A DNA stretch of 6,220 nt from Desulfobacterales bacterium (lineage in GTDB: Bacteria > Desulfobacterota > Desulfobacteria > Desulfobacterales > Desulfobacteraceae), in contig JAKSBM010000617.1 of NCBI GenBank assembly GCA_022361135.1, forward strand, positions 1-6,220, read 5' to 3'. Below, in pieces: positions 1-5,246 of this stretch. The notes under the pieces are model-generated. The model did not search any database. It saw only the letters and a program-made list of their open reading frames with translations, and was not told the origin of the DNA. How positions within the stretch are numbered: position 1 is the first letter of the stretch; each line of letters begins with the position of its first letter. A program made the position numbers and the translations under genes.

Positions 1-967
1 CAAAGGCCAGAAGAATGGCGGCGATGGCAGCCCAGGTCATGATGGCCGGGTTAAATACCTTGGTCAGGGCCACGGCGCCGGTGACTTCGGAATAGGTGGT
101 GTTGGGCGGTCCGCCCAGCATGGAGGCCAGGGAGGTGGCCACGCCATCCCCCAGCATGGTGTTCTGCACGCCGGGTTCCTTAAGGTAATCCTTGCCCGTT
201 ACGCCGGAGATGGCCATGACGTCGCCGAAATGTTCAATGGCCGGTGCAATGGCGATGGGAACAATGTAAAGGATGGCGGAAAGGTTCCATTCCGGTGCGG
301 TGAAGCTGGGGACGGCAAACCAGGCCGCCTTGCCCACGGGGCTGAAGTCCACAAATCCCATGACCAGGGAGAGGACGTAGCCCACGGCAATGCCGCAGAG
401 GATGGGGATGAGTTTCAGAATTCCCCGGCCCAGGATGGAGACCAGAACCGTGGTGCCCAGGGCGCAGAGGCTGATGATGAGGGCCTGGCTTTCCGGGAAA
501 AGGGCCACGGCACCGTCGCCGGTTTTTCCCATGGCCATGTTAACGGCCACCGGGGCCAGGATAAGGCCGATAACCATGATCACCGGTCCGGTGACCACCG
601 GGGGAAGTACCCGTTTAATGATTTCGCTGCCCTGCCATCTGACCAAAAAGCTCAGGAGGATGTATATAACACCGGCGGCGGCCAGGCCGCACATGGTGCC
701 GGGGACGCCCCAGGTGTTCACCCCGTGGATGATGGGGGCGATGAAGGCAAAGGAAGAGGCCAGGAAAATGGGAACCTTTCCCTTGGTGATCACCTGGAAA
801 ATCAGGGTCCCGAGTCCGGCGGTAAACAGGGCCACATTGGGGTCCAGCCCTGTGAGCAGGGGGACAAGAACCAGGGCGCCGAAAGCCACAAAGAGCATCT
901 GGGCACCCAGAAAACAATCTTTGACCTGGAAATTGTATTCAGTGGAAGAAGCATTGGAAGACGGCAT
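1..967 (-). CDS. uraA: Uracil permease (NCS2/NAT family), C-terminus cut by window edge
   Basis: This is an inner-membrane uracil:proton symporter of the nucleobase-ascorbate transporter family, which feeds uracil to the adjacent Upp. Translating the minus strand from 967 gives 322 residues with no stop, beginning MPSSNASSTEYNF and then running as successive hydrophobic helices. Family landmarks are the TM3 stretch SSFAFIAPI (71-79), the TM8 stretch IEHFGD (244-249) and the TM10 stretch NTTYSEVTG (289-297). Glu245 and Glu294 are 49 residues apart, the same separation as the substrate-binding Glu241 and Glu290 of E. coli UraA (remembered, not aligned here). The E. coli His245 position is Asp249 here, and the Gly before the second Glu is Ser293. 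The ATG at 967 is preceded by AAGGA at 979-983. About 100 residues should be missing beyond position 1. It lies 80 bp downstream of upp on the same strand, as in the E. coli upp-uraA operon, but behind a terminator hairpin. The family is certain; uracil rather than another nucleobase is inferred mainly from upp. Confidence 0.95.
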   Translation of the reverse strand, partial: MPSSNASSTEYNFQVKDCFLGAQMLFVAFGALVLVPLLTGLDPNVALFTAGLGTLIFQVITKGKVPIFLASSFAFIAPIIHGVNTWGVPGTMCGLAAAGVIYILLSFLVRWQGSEIIKRVLPPVVTGPVIMVIGLILAPVAVNMAMGKTGDGAVALFPESQALIISLCALGTTVLVSILGRGILKLIPILCGIAVGYVLSLVMGFVDFSPVGKAAWFAVPSFTAPEWNLSAILYIVPIAIAPAIEHFGDVMAISGVTGKDYLKEPGVQNTMLGDGVATSLASMLGGPPNTTYSEVTGAVALTKVFNPAIMTWAAIAAILLAF

Positions 968-978
968 ATTAGATCCAT

Positions 979-983
979 TCCTT
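979..983 (-). promoter_or_regulatory. Ribosome binding site of uraA
   Basis: The minus strand reads AAGGA here, 11 nt before the ATG at 967. It is of moderate strength and supports that start. No convincing separate promoter is visible between this site and the terminator upstream of it. Confidence 0.55.
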
Positions 984-1001
984 ATGTCATTGGGTTGATA
1001 T

Positions 1002-1036
1002 AAAAAGCCCGGTAAATCCAATTGGATTACCGGGCT
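1002..1036 (-). terminator. Intrinsic terminator between upp and uraA
   Basis: On the minus strand the arms AGCCCGGTA (1036-1028) and TACCGGGCT (1014-1006) pair perfectly. The stem continues through ATCC/GGAT with a single bulged base and an AATT loop. The transcript then reads five U residues (1006-1002). This is a strong rho-independent terminator 12 bp after the upp stop codon. On the plus strand there is no T tract after the stem, so it acts for the upp transcript only. Because uraA follows directly on the same strand with no obvious promoter of its own, it may work as a partial terminator. Confidence 0.9.
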
Positions 1037-1047
1037 GTGTCGGCGGT

Positions 1048-1674
1048 TTATTTGGTGCCGAAGATCTTGTCTCCGGCATCCCCCAGGCCGGGCAATATGT
1101 ATCCCACATCGTTGAGGCAGTCATCAACGCTGGCGCAGTAGATGTCGATGTCCGGATGGGCTTCTTCAACCTTGGCAATGCCCTCGGGGGCGGCAACCAG
1201 GAAGAGACCCTTGATCTTTTTGCATCCAGCTTCCTTGAGGAGGTCGATGGTGGCGATGAGGGTGCCGCCGGTGGCCAGCATGGGATCCAGAATCAAAGCG
1301 GTTCTTTCTTCCAGCTTATTGGCGGTCTTTACATAGTATTGAACCGGTTTCAGGGATTCTTCGTCGCGGTAGAAACCCACAACGGAAACCTTGGCGGAGG
1401 GGATGAGGTCGAGAACACCGTCCATCATTCCCAGGCCCGCTCTCAGGATGGGGACGATGGTGATTTTTTTACCCTTAATGGCGTCCACTTCAACATCACC
1501 GGCCCAGCCTTCGATGGTCTTCTTTTCGGTATCAAAGTTCTTGGTGGCCTCATAGGTCAGCAGCCGGGCCACTTCAGAGGACAATTCCCTGAAATGTTTG
1601 GTGCTGATATTTTTTTCCCGCATGAGTCCCAGTTTATGTTTTATAAGAGGATGATCCTCCACGTAGACAGCCAT
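1048..1674 (-). CDS. upp: Uracil phosphoribosyltransferase
   Basis: This cytosolic salvage enzyme converts uracil and PRPP to UMP and pyrophosphate. The 208 residues match the usual family length. Family motifs are in order: [12 protein letters not shown] (75-86), the PRPP-binding loop [10 protein letters not shown] (129-138) and the uracil-binding C-terminal region [12 protein letters not shown] (191-202), ending in KIFGTK. No key residue appears changed. The ATG at 1674 follows a strong Shine-Dalgarno AGGAGGT (1679-1685) with about 4 nt spacing. It is the promoter-proximal gene of a upp-uraA unit and is divergent from priA. A candidate sigma-70 promoter lies about 60-90 bp upstream, and a strong terminator lies just after the stop. 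Confidence 0.98.
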   Translation of the reverse strand: MAVYVEDHPLIKHKLGLMREKNISTKHFRELSSEVARLLTYEATKNFDTEKKTIEGWAGDVEVDAIKGKKITIVPILRAGLGMMDGVLDLIPSAKVSVVGFYRDEESLKPVQYYVKTANKLEERTALILDPMLATGGTLIATIDLLKEAGCKKIKGLFLVAAPEGIAKVEEAHPDIDIYCASVDDCLNDVGYILPGLGDAGDKIFGTK

Positions 1675-1678
1675 GGCT

Positions 1679-1685
1679 ACCTCCT
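1679..1685 (-). promoter_or_regulatory. Ribosome binding site of upp
   Basis: AGGAGGT on the minus strand is a near-perfect anti-16S match, 4 nt before the ATG at 1674. It fixes the upp start. Confidence 0.85.
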
Positions 1686-1734
1686 GATTTTGCTTGAAAA
1701 TATTATGGTGTTGCTGAATAAATATATCCCTCCA

Positions 1735-1763
1735 TGTTTATTGGAATTTTTGAATTTCGTCAA
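1735..1763 (-). promoter_or_regulatory. Candidate sigma-70 promoter of upp
   Basis: On the minus strand TTGACG (1763-1758) matches five of six bases of the -35 consensus. At the ideal 17 bp spacing lies TAAACA (1740-1735), which is only a partial -10 match. Initiation would fall near 1728, giving a leader of about 54 nt. The surrounding sequence is markedly AT-rich compared with the genes. The -35 is convincing and the -10 weak. Confidence 0.45.
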
Positions 1764-1827
1764 GCAAATATCTCCGATTGATAAAAAAAACAGGGTCCAC
1801 ACCTGCGGCGTCTCCCCGGGAATGGAG

Positions 1828-1855
1828 TTGAATTTTATCCGGTTTTGTGCACAAT
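1828..1855 (+). promoter_or_regulatory. Possible promoter of priA close to its start codon
   Basis: TTGAAT (1828-1833) and CACAAT (1850-1855) are 16 bp apart, each matching four of six consensus bases. Initiation would fall at about 1862, directly at the ATG at 1863, so the mRNA would be leaderless or nearly so. This would fit the lack of a Shine-Dalgarno. Both boxes are weak and the call is tentative. Confidence 0.25.
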
Positions 1856-1862
1856 AATCCCC

Positions 1863-4313
1863 ATGAGTTCTTCCACCTATATGGAGGTGGCCGTCACCCT
1901 GCCCGTGGCCGGCCCCTTTACCTATGAAATTCCGTCTTCCCTGGCCAAGGATTGCCTGCCCGGCATGCGGGTTCTGGTCCCCTTTGGCCGCCGCCGGATC
2001 ACCGGTTATATCCTGGGGCCGGTCCCCCAGCCCAAGGGATATAAAACCAAGAAAATCATCGAGGTCCTGGATGACCATCCCCTTTTTCCGGAATCGGAAA
2101 AAAAATTGTTTAAATGGGTGGCGGATTATTACCTCCACCCCCTGGGGGAGGTGATCAAAACCGCCCTGCCCGGGGGACTGGACCGCCGGGACGTCTCCCA
2201 TGTATTCCTTACGGATTCCGGGCAGGCGGCCCTGGACGGGGGAGAGCTTGCACCGGGGGAAGCCTGGGTGGCCCACCAATTGGCCTCCCGGGAGAGCATG
2301 ACCTTTAAACAATTGGCCGCGGCCGGGGAAAAGGCGGGTCACCCCTCGGTGAGAAGTCTGACCAAGCGCATGGAAAGCCAGGACCTGATCCGGATTTCCA
2401 TGGTGCTGAAGCGGGAGGCGGCCTCGGCCCGCATGGAAAAATTCCTCTCCCCCGGCCCCATCCCCAGGGAGGGGAGCGACCTGCGCATGAGCCAGAAGCG
2501 GCGGCGAATTCTTGACCTGATCCAGGAACACCAATCCATGAGTCTGGCCCTACTCAAGGAGAGTGTGCCCACGGCCCCCAAGCTCATTAAACCCCTGGCC
2601 CAGGCCGGGTTGGTGGCCATCACGGAAAAACGGGTGTTCAGGGATCCTTTGGGGGACCCCGTGGATCCGGACACCCCGCCGGAGTTGACGCCGGAGCAGG
2701 CCGTGGTGGTGGAGCGGGTGGAATCGGATCGGGACAAGGGCTTTGTTCCCTATCTCCTCCACGGGGTGACCGGTTCGGGCAAGACCGAGGTCTATATGCG
2801 CCTGGCCGCCGAAGCCGTGGACCAGGGGAAAAACGCCATGATCCTGGTGCCGGAAATCGCCCTGATTTCCCAGACCGAACGCCGGTTCCGGGCCCGGTTC
2901 GGGGAGCGCATTGCCGTTTTGCATTCCATGCTCACCCATGGAGAGCGGCTGGATCAATGGCGACGGATCGGTCTGGGCAAGGTCCAGATCGTCATCGGCG
3001 CCCGGTCCGCCGTCTTTGCCCCCTTTGATTCCCTGGGCATGATCATCGTGGACGAGGAGCACGACGGCTCCTACAAACAGGAGAGCGGTTTGCGGTACAA
3101 TGCCCGGGATTTGGCCGTGGTCCGGGCGAAAATGGAAAATTGTCCCGTGATCCTGGGGTCGGCCACCCCTTCCCTCCAGTCCTACCAGAATGTGGTGGCC
3201 AAGCGCTTTGAATTGTTGAGCCTGACCCGGCGGGTGAACAATAGTGCCCTGCCGGAAATCACCCTGGTGGACCTGAAAAAATACAAGGACGTCCGGGGAT
3301 ATGACCGGGTCATCACCCCGGAATTGGCCCGGGCCATCCGGGCCTGCCTGGAATCCGGGAACCAGGCATTGATTTTCCTCAACCGCAGGGGATTTTCCAC
3401 CTACCCGGCCTGCAAATCCTGCGAAACCCCCATAAAATGCCGGTTCTGCGACGTGACCATGACCCTCCACAGGAGCCAGGACCATTATCGCTGCCACCTC
3501 TGCGGATTCTGCCTCCCCCTGTCGGCCCAATGTCCGGAATGCGGGGGAAAGAAGATCCAGCACTATGGTTTCGGCACGGAAAAGATCGAGACCCTGCTCA
3601 AGGGGATGTTTCCCGATGCCCGCCTGGCCCGGATGGATCAGGATTCCACGGCAAAGAAAGGGGAATCCTTGAAATTACTCAAGGCCATCCGGAACCGCAC
3701 CGTGGACATCATCGTGGGTACCCAGATGCTGGCCAAGGGCCATGATTTTCCCTCCATTACCCTGGTGGGGGTGATTTGTGCGGATTTGTCCTTGAATCTG
3801 CCCGATTTCCGGGCCGGGGAGCGGACCTTTCAATTGCTGGCCCAGGTGGCGGGACGGGCGGGAAGGGGGGCGAAACCTGGCCGGGTCATTATGCAGACCT
3901 ATACACCAGATCATTTTACCATTGAGGCCTCGGTTCACCAGGACCACATGGAATTTTTCAACCAGGAAGCCCCCTTTAGAAAAGCGTTGGGCTACCCGCC
4001 GTTTACCCGGATGATCCAATTGAAGATCTCGGGCAAGGTGGAGCAGAAGGTGGCAGACCACGCCCAGCGGTTGGCCGATGTCATGAAACAGCTCATGGCC
4101 GATGATGCATCGGATATCCCCGTGGATGTGCTGGGGCCCATTGAGGCCTCCATTGCCAGGATTTCGGACCGTTTCCGGTGGCAGATTCTCCTGAAGAGTC
4201 CCTCTGCCGGCCGGCTTAAGGAATTGGTCCAGGGCGCCTTGGCCCATGCCGATATCAAAGGGGTGCGCCACAGCCGCATTGCCGTGGATGTGGATCCCTA
4301 TTCCCTGCTATAG
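1863..4313 (+). CDS. priA: Primosomal protein N', replication-restart DNA helicase
   Basis: PriA is a 3'-5' superfamily 2 helicase that recognises stalled or repaired forks and starts reloading of DnaB. From the ATG at 1863 it has 816 residues. The N-terminal 3'-DNA-end-binding domain covers about 1-110 (VAVTLPVAGPFTYEIP near its start). Residues about 134-262 look like two winged-helix segments. Walker A is GVTGSGKT with Lys307, and the DEEH box is Asp397-His400. The zinc-binding insert has Cys517, 520, 526, 529, 544, 547, 557 and 560, with the same spacing as the eight cysteines of E. coli PriA. GTQMLAKGHDFP (619-630) and QVAGRAGRG (661-669) are the later helicase motifs. It is about 80 residues longer than the 732-residue E. 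coli protein, nearly all before Walker A. An in-frame TTG lies upstream at 1845 and an ATG downstream at 1881; none has a Shine-Dalgarno. I prefer 1863, but the exact start is uncertain. Confidence 0.97.
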   Translation: MSSSTYMEVAVTLPVAGPFTYEIPSSLAKDCLPGMRVLVPFGRRRITGYILGPVPQPKGYKTKKIIEVLDDHPLFPESEKKLFKWVADYYLHPLGEVIKTALPGGLDRRDVSHVFLTDSGQAALDGGELAPGEAWVAHQLASRESMTFKQLAAAGEKAGHPSVRSLTKRMESQDLIRISMVLKREAASARMEKFLSPGPIPREGSDLRMSQKRRRILDLIQEHQSMSLALLKESVPTAPKLIKPLAQAGLVAITEKRVFRDPLGDPVDPDTPPELTPEQAVVVERVESDRDKGFVPYLLHGVTGSGKTEVYMRLAAEAVDQGKNAMILVPEIALISQTERRFRARFGERIAVLHSMLTHGERLDQWRRIGLGKVQIVIGARSAVFAPFDSLGMIIVDEEHDGSYKQESGLRYNARDLAVVRAKMENCPVILGSATPSLQSYQNVVAKRFELLSLTRRVNNSALPEITLVDLKKYKDVRGYDRVITPELARAIRACLESGNQALIFLNRRGFSTYPACKSCETPIKCRFCDVTMTLHRSQDHYRCHLCGFCLPLSAQCPECGGKKIQHYGFGTEKIETLLKGMFPDARLARMDQDSTAKKGESLKLLKAIRNRTVDIIVGTQMLAKGHDFPSITLVGVICADLSLNLPDFRAGERTFQLLAQVAGRAGRGAKPGRVIMQTYTPDHFTIEASVHQDHMEFFNQEAPFRKALGYPPFTRMIQLKISGKVEQKVADHAQRLADVMKQLMADDASDIPVDVLGPIEASIARISDRFRWQILLKSPSAGRLKELVQGALAHADIKGVRHSRIAVDVDPYSLL

Positions 4314-4372
4314 ATCGGATACCCATTTGTGCGGGGGGATTTAAGCGGGATAATGTCGGACAGCTCCCCGTT

Positions 4373-4945
4373 TCAGATCCTTTGCCCTTGCATGGCGGGA
4401 AGGATATCGTCCCCTGGGCCAATGGCCCAGGCCGATCCATCCCGTAATCCATCGGGGGCCGGAGTCGGCACCGGGGAGAGAAGATAGGGGCCCAGGGCGT
4501 CTGCCCGGTCGCAATGGGGAAACCTAGCCGTGAGGTAGCGACCGTGACAGGCCTGGACCCGTACCTTTCGTTTCACAATGGATTGCTTTGGATCATCCAG
4601 GACAAATTCCAGATTTAGGGCGCAGCCGGGGAGGATGGAATGGTCCTGGCATGTCTTCAGGGTTATGCCGTGTTCGTTGACCTTGAGAACGGTCATTTTT
4701 CCGGACTTGGGGGCGGGACCGGTATGACGGAAGGTACCGGCAAGTCCTTTACCTTTACAGGGACGGGGATCAAATTGCTTTTCCAGGATGGCCCGGTCGT
4801 GGCGGCCGCAGCCACAATGATACCGGATGGGGTTATAGCGCTTGGGCAAGGCATATCCGGCCAATAATAACAGGTGGGTTTCCTTACAATGGGGGCATGT
4901 GAGAGACGCGGTCTCCAAGCCATCTACTGAAATTTTTTGATCCAT
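4373..4945 (-). CDS. Zinc-ribbon plus PilZ-like domain protein
   Basis: The protein has 190 residues and no signal peptide or membrane segment, so it is probably cytosolic. Residues 17-47 hold CPHC (17-20) and CGCG (44-47), which looks like a small zinc ribbon. Residues about 60-142 have the layout of a PilZ beta-barrel: a basic segment (Arg61-Lys66), then KMTVLKVNEHGITLK (83-97), LPGCALNLEFVLDD (105-118), the basic strand KRKVRVQA (125-132) and YLTARF (137-142). PilZ domains bind c-di-GMP through RxxxR and (D/N)xSxxG motifs. Here the first is reduced to R-P-C-K-G-K and the second to V-N-E-H-G, so binding is doubtful. The tail 143-190 is proline/glycine-rich with no recognised motif. The ATG at 4945 has a strong GAGGAGA site (4951-4957). 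The gene is convergent with priA and divergent from a sigma-54 activator. The open frame and RBS make the gene secure; the PilZ assignment is by eye and moderate. Confidence 0.75.
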   Translation of the reverse strand: MDQKISVDGLETASLTCPHCKETHLLLLAGYALPKRYNPIRYHCGCGRHDRAILEKQFDPRPCKGKGLAGTFRHTGPAPKSGKMTVLKVNEHGITLKTCQDHSILPGCALNLEFVLDDPKQSIVKRKVRVQACHGRYLTARFPHCDRADALGPYLLSPVPTPAPDGLRDGSAWAIGPGDDILPAMQGQRI

Positions 4946-4950
4946 TGCAA

Positions 4951-4957
4951 TCTCCTC
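4951..4957 (-). promoter_or_regulatory. Ribosome binding site of the PilZ-like gene
   Basis: GAGGAGA on the minus strand lies 5 nt before the ATG at 4945. It is strong evidence that this minus-strand frame is the real gene, not the overlapping plus-strand frames. Confidence 0.8.
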
Positions 4958-4985
4958 GTGAATCTTGAACGATACTGTGAAGCAA

Positions 4986-5001
4986 TACAGGTTCCGTGCC
5001 A
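4986..5001 (-). promoter_or_regulatory. Candidate sigma-54 promoter facing the PilZ-like gene
   Basis: The minus strand reads TGGCACGGAACCTGTA from 5001 to 4986. The -24 half is a perfect TGGCACG. At the -12 position the expected TTGCA is CTGTA, keeping the T and G but changing the last base of the near-invariant GC pair. Initiation would fall near 4975, giving a leader of about 30 nt with the GAGGAGA site. A sigma-54 activator gene is encoded immediately on the other side of the region, which raises plausibility. The -12 mismatch keeps this tentative. Confidence 0.4.
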
Positions 5002-5039
5002 GATAAATTAAAAAAATGTGTAAAAATATTCCTTAATAT

Positions 5040-5084
5040 GTCCTAAAGGACAGGGATTTCTGGACTTTCAGGCCGGAATCCCTG
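5040..5084. repeat. Two abutting dyad symmetries, possible activator-binding sites
   Basis: GTCCTAAAGGAC (5040-5051) is a perfect 5+2+5 dyad. Starting at its last base, CAGGGATTTC (5051-5060) pairs with GGAATCCCTG (5075-5084) with one G-T pair, around a 14 nt spacer. Neither is followed by a T tract on either strand, so they do not look like terminators. Their centres lie about 70 and 92 bp upstream of the initiation point predicted for the sigma-54-like element. That is within or near the range where enhancer-type activators bind. Confidence 0.45.
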
Positions 5085-5180
5085 AAAAATTTTCCCACTG
5101 CCATTGAATGAAAACTGAAAACTCATTGAAAAGGGTGGTGGTATTTCCGATAATAAACCGGTTGGACACAAGAACGTGAC

Positions 5181-5228
5181 GTTATTTCATTGAGTTGATG
5201 TTGTATTTAGTGGAAATGGCGAAATAAC
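5181..5228. repeat. 8-bp inverted repeat before the sigma-54 activator gene
   Basis: GTTATTTC (5181-5188) and GAAATAAC (5221-5228) are exact reverse complements separated by 32 bp. The right arm ends 3 bp before the first in-frame ATG (5232) and 5 bp before the Shine-Dalgarno. It could be a pair of operator half-sites or a leader stem that affects translation. An 8-bp AT-rich repeat can also arise by chance. Confidence 0.3.
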
Positions 5229-5236
5229 ATTATGGG

Positions 5237-5241
5237 AAGGA
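5237..5241 (+). promoter_or_regulatory. Ribosome binding site choosing the ATG at 5247
   Basis: AAGGA within GGGAAGGA lies 5 nt before the third of three in-frame ATGs (5232, 5241, 5247). Only the ATG at 5247 has a site at a proper distance, so it is the preferred start. Confidence 0.6.
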
Positions 5242-5246
5242 TGGCC

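Larger units (their letters stand above)
4958..5231. other. Divergent regulatory region between PilZ-like gene and sigma-54 activator
   Basis: No protein gene is credible here. Besides the sigma-54-like element, the region holds an AT-rich tract (about 5003-5040), a short dyad at 5040-5051, a longer inverted repeat at 5051-5084, a tandem TGAAAAC pair (5109-5122), and an inverted repeat with arms at 5181-5188 and 5221-5228 just before the activator start. The base composition is clearly more AT-rich than the flanking genes. I could not place a convincing sigma-70 promoter for the activator. TTGGAC at 5162-5167, with a poor TTTCAT 17 bp on, is the best candidate. Confidence 0.6.

Noticed and set aside
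230..1003. Long plus-strand open frame opposite uraA
   Set aside because: Its product is Gly/Asp/His-rich low-complexity sequence without family features. The opposite strand encodes a clear permease; this is an antisense shadow.
1845..1862. TTG at 1845 as the priA start
   Set aside because: It has no Shine-Dalgarno, would add six residues not expected in the family, and would overlap the possible -10 element. The ATG at 1863 is preferred, though not proven.
1677..3563. Two long minus-strand open frames opposite priA (1677-2534 and 2550-3563)
   Set aside because: They lie antisense to conserved PriA motifs and are rich in Gly, His, Pro and Gln as expected from shadow translation of GC-rich codons. 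Neither shows a recognisable domain.
4332..4370. Possible terminator after priA (CGGGGGG with CTCCCCG)
   Set aside because: The loop is about 25 nt, the stem needs a G-T pair, and only three T residues follow. This is too weak to call.
4982..4985. TTGC on the minus strand as the -12 box of the sigma-54 promoter
   Set aside because: It matches the -12 consensus but lies 5 bp too far from the -24 GG. Sigma-54 spacing is strict, so the correctly spaced CTGTA was used instead.
5103..5132. Tandem TGAAAAC pair and nearby CATTGAA repeats
   Set aside because: These are short, A-rich direct repeats with no regular spacing to a promoter. They are too likely by chance to call a binding array or CRISPR-like element.
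5108..5179. Small plus-strand open frame of 23 residues starting MKTENSLKRVVV
   Set aside because: There is no ribosome site before the ATG, it has no recognisable features, and it lies in AT-rich regulatory sequence. It is most likely chance.
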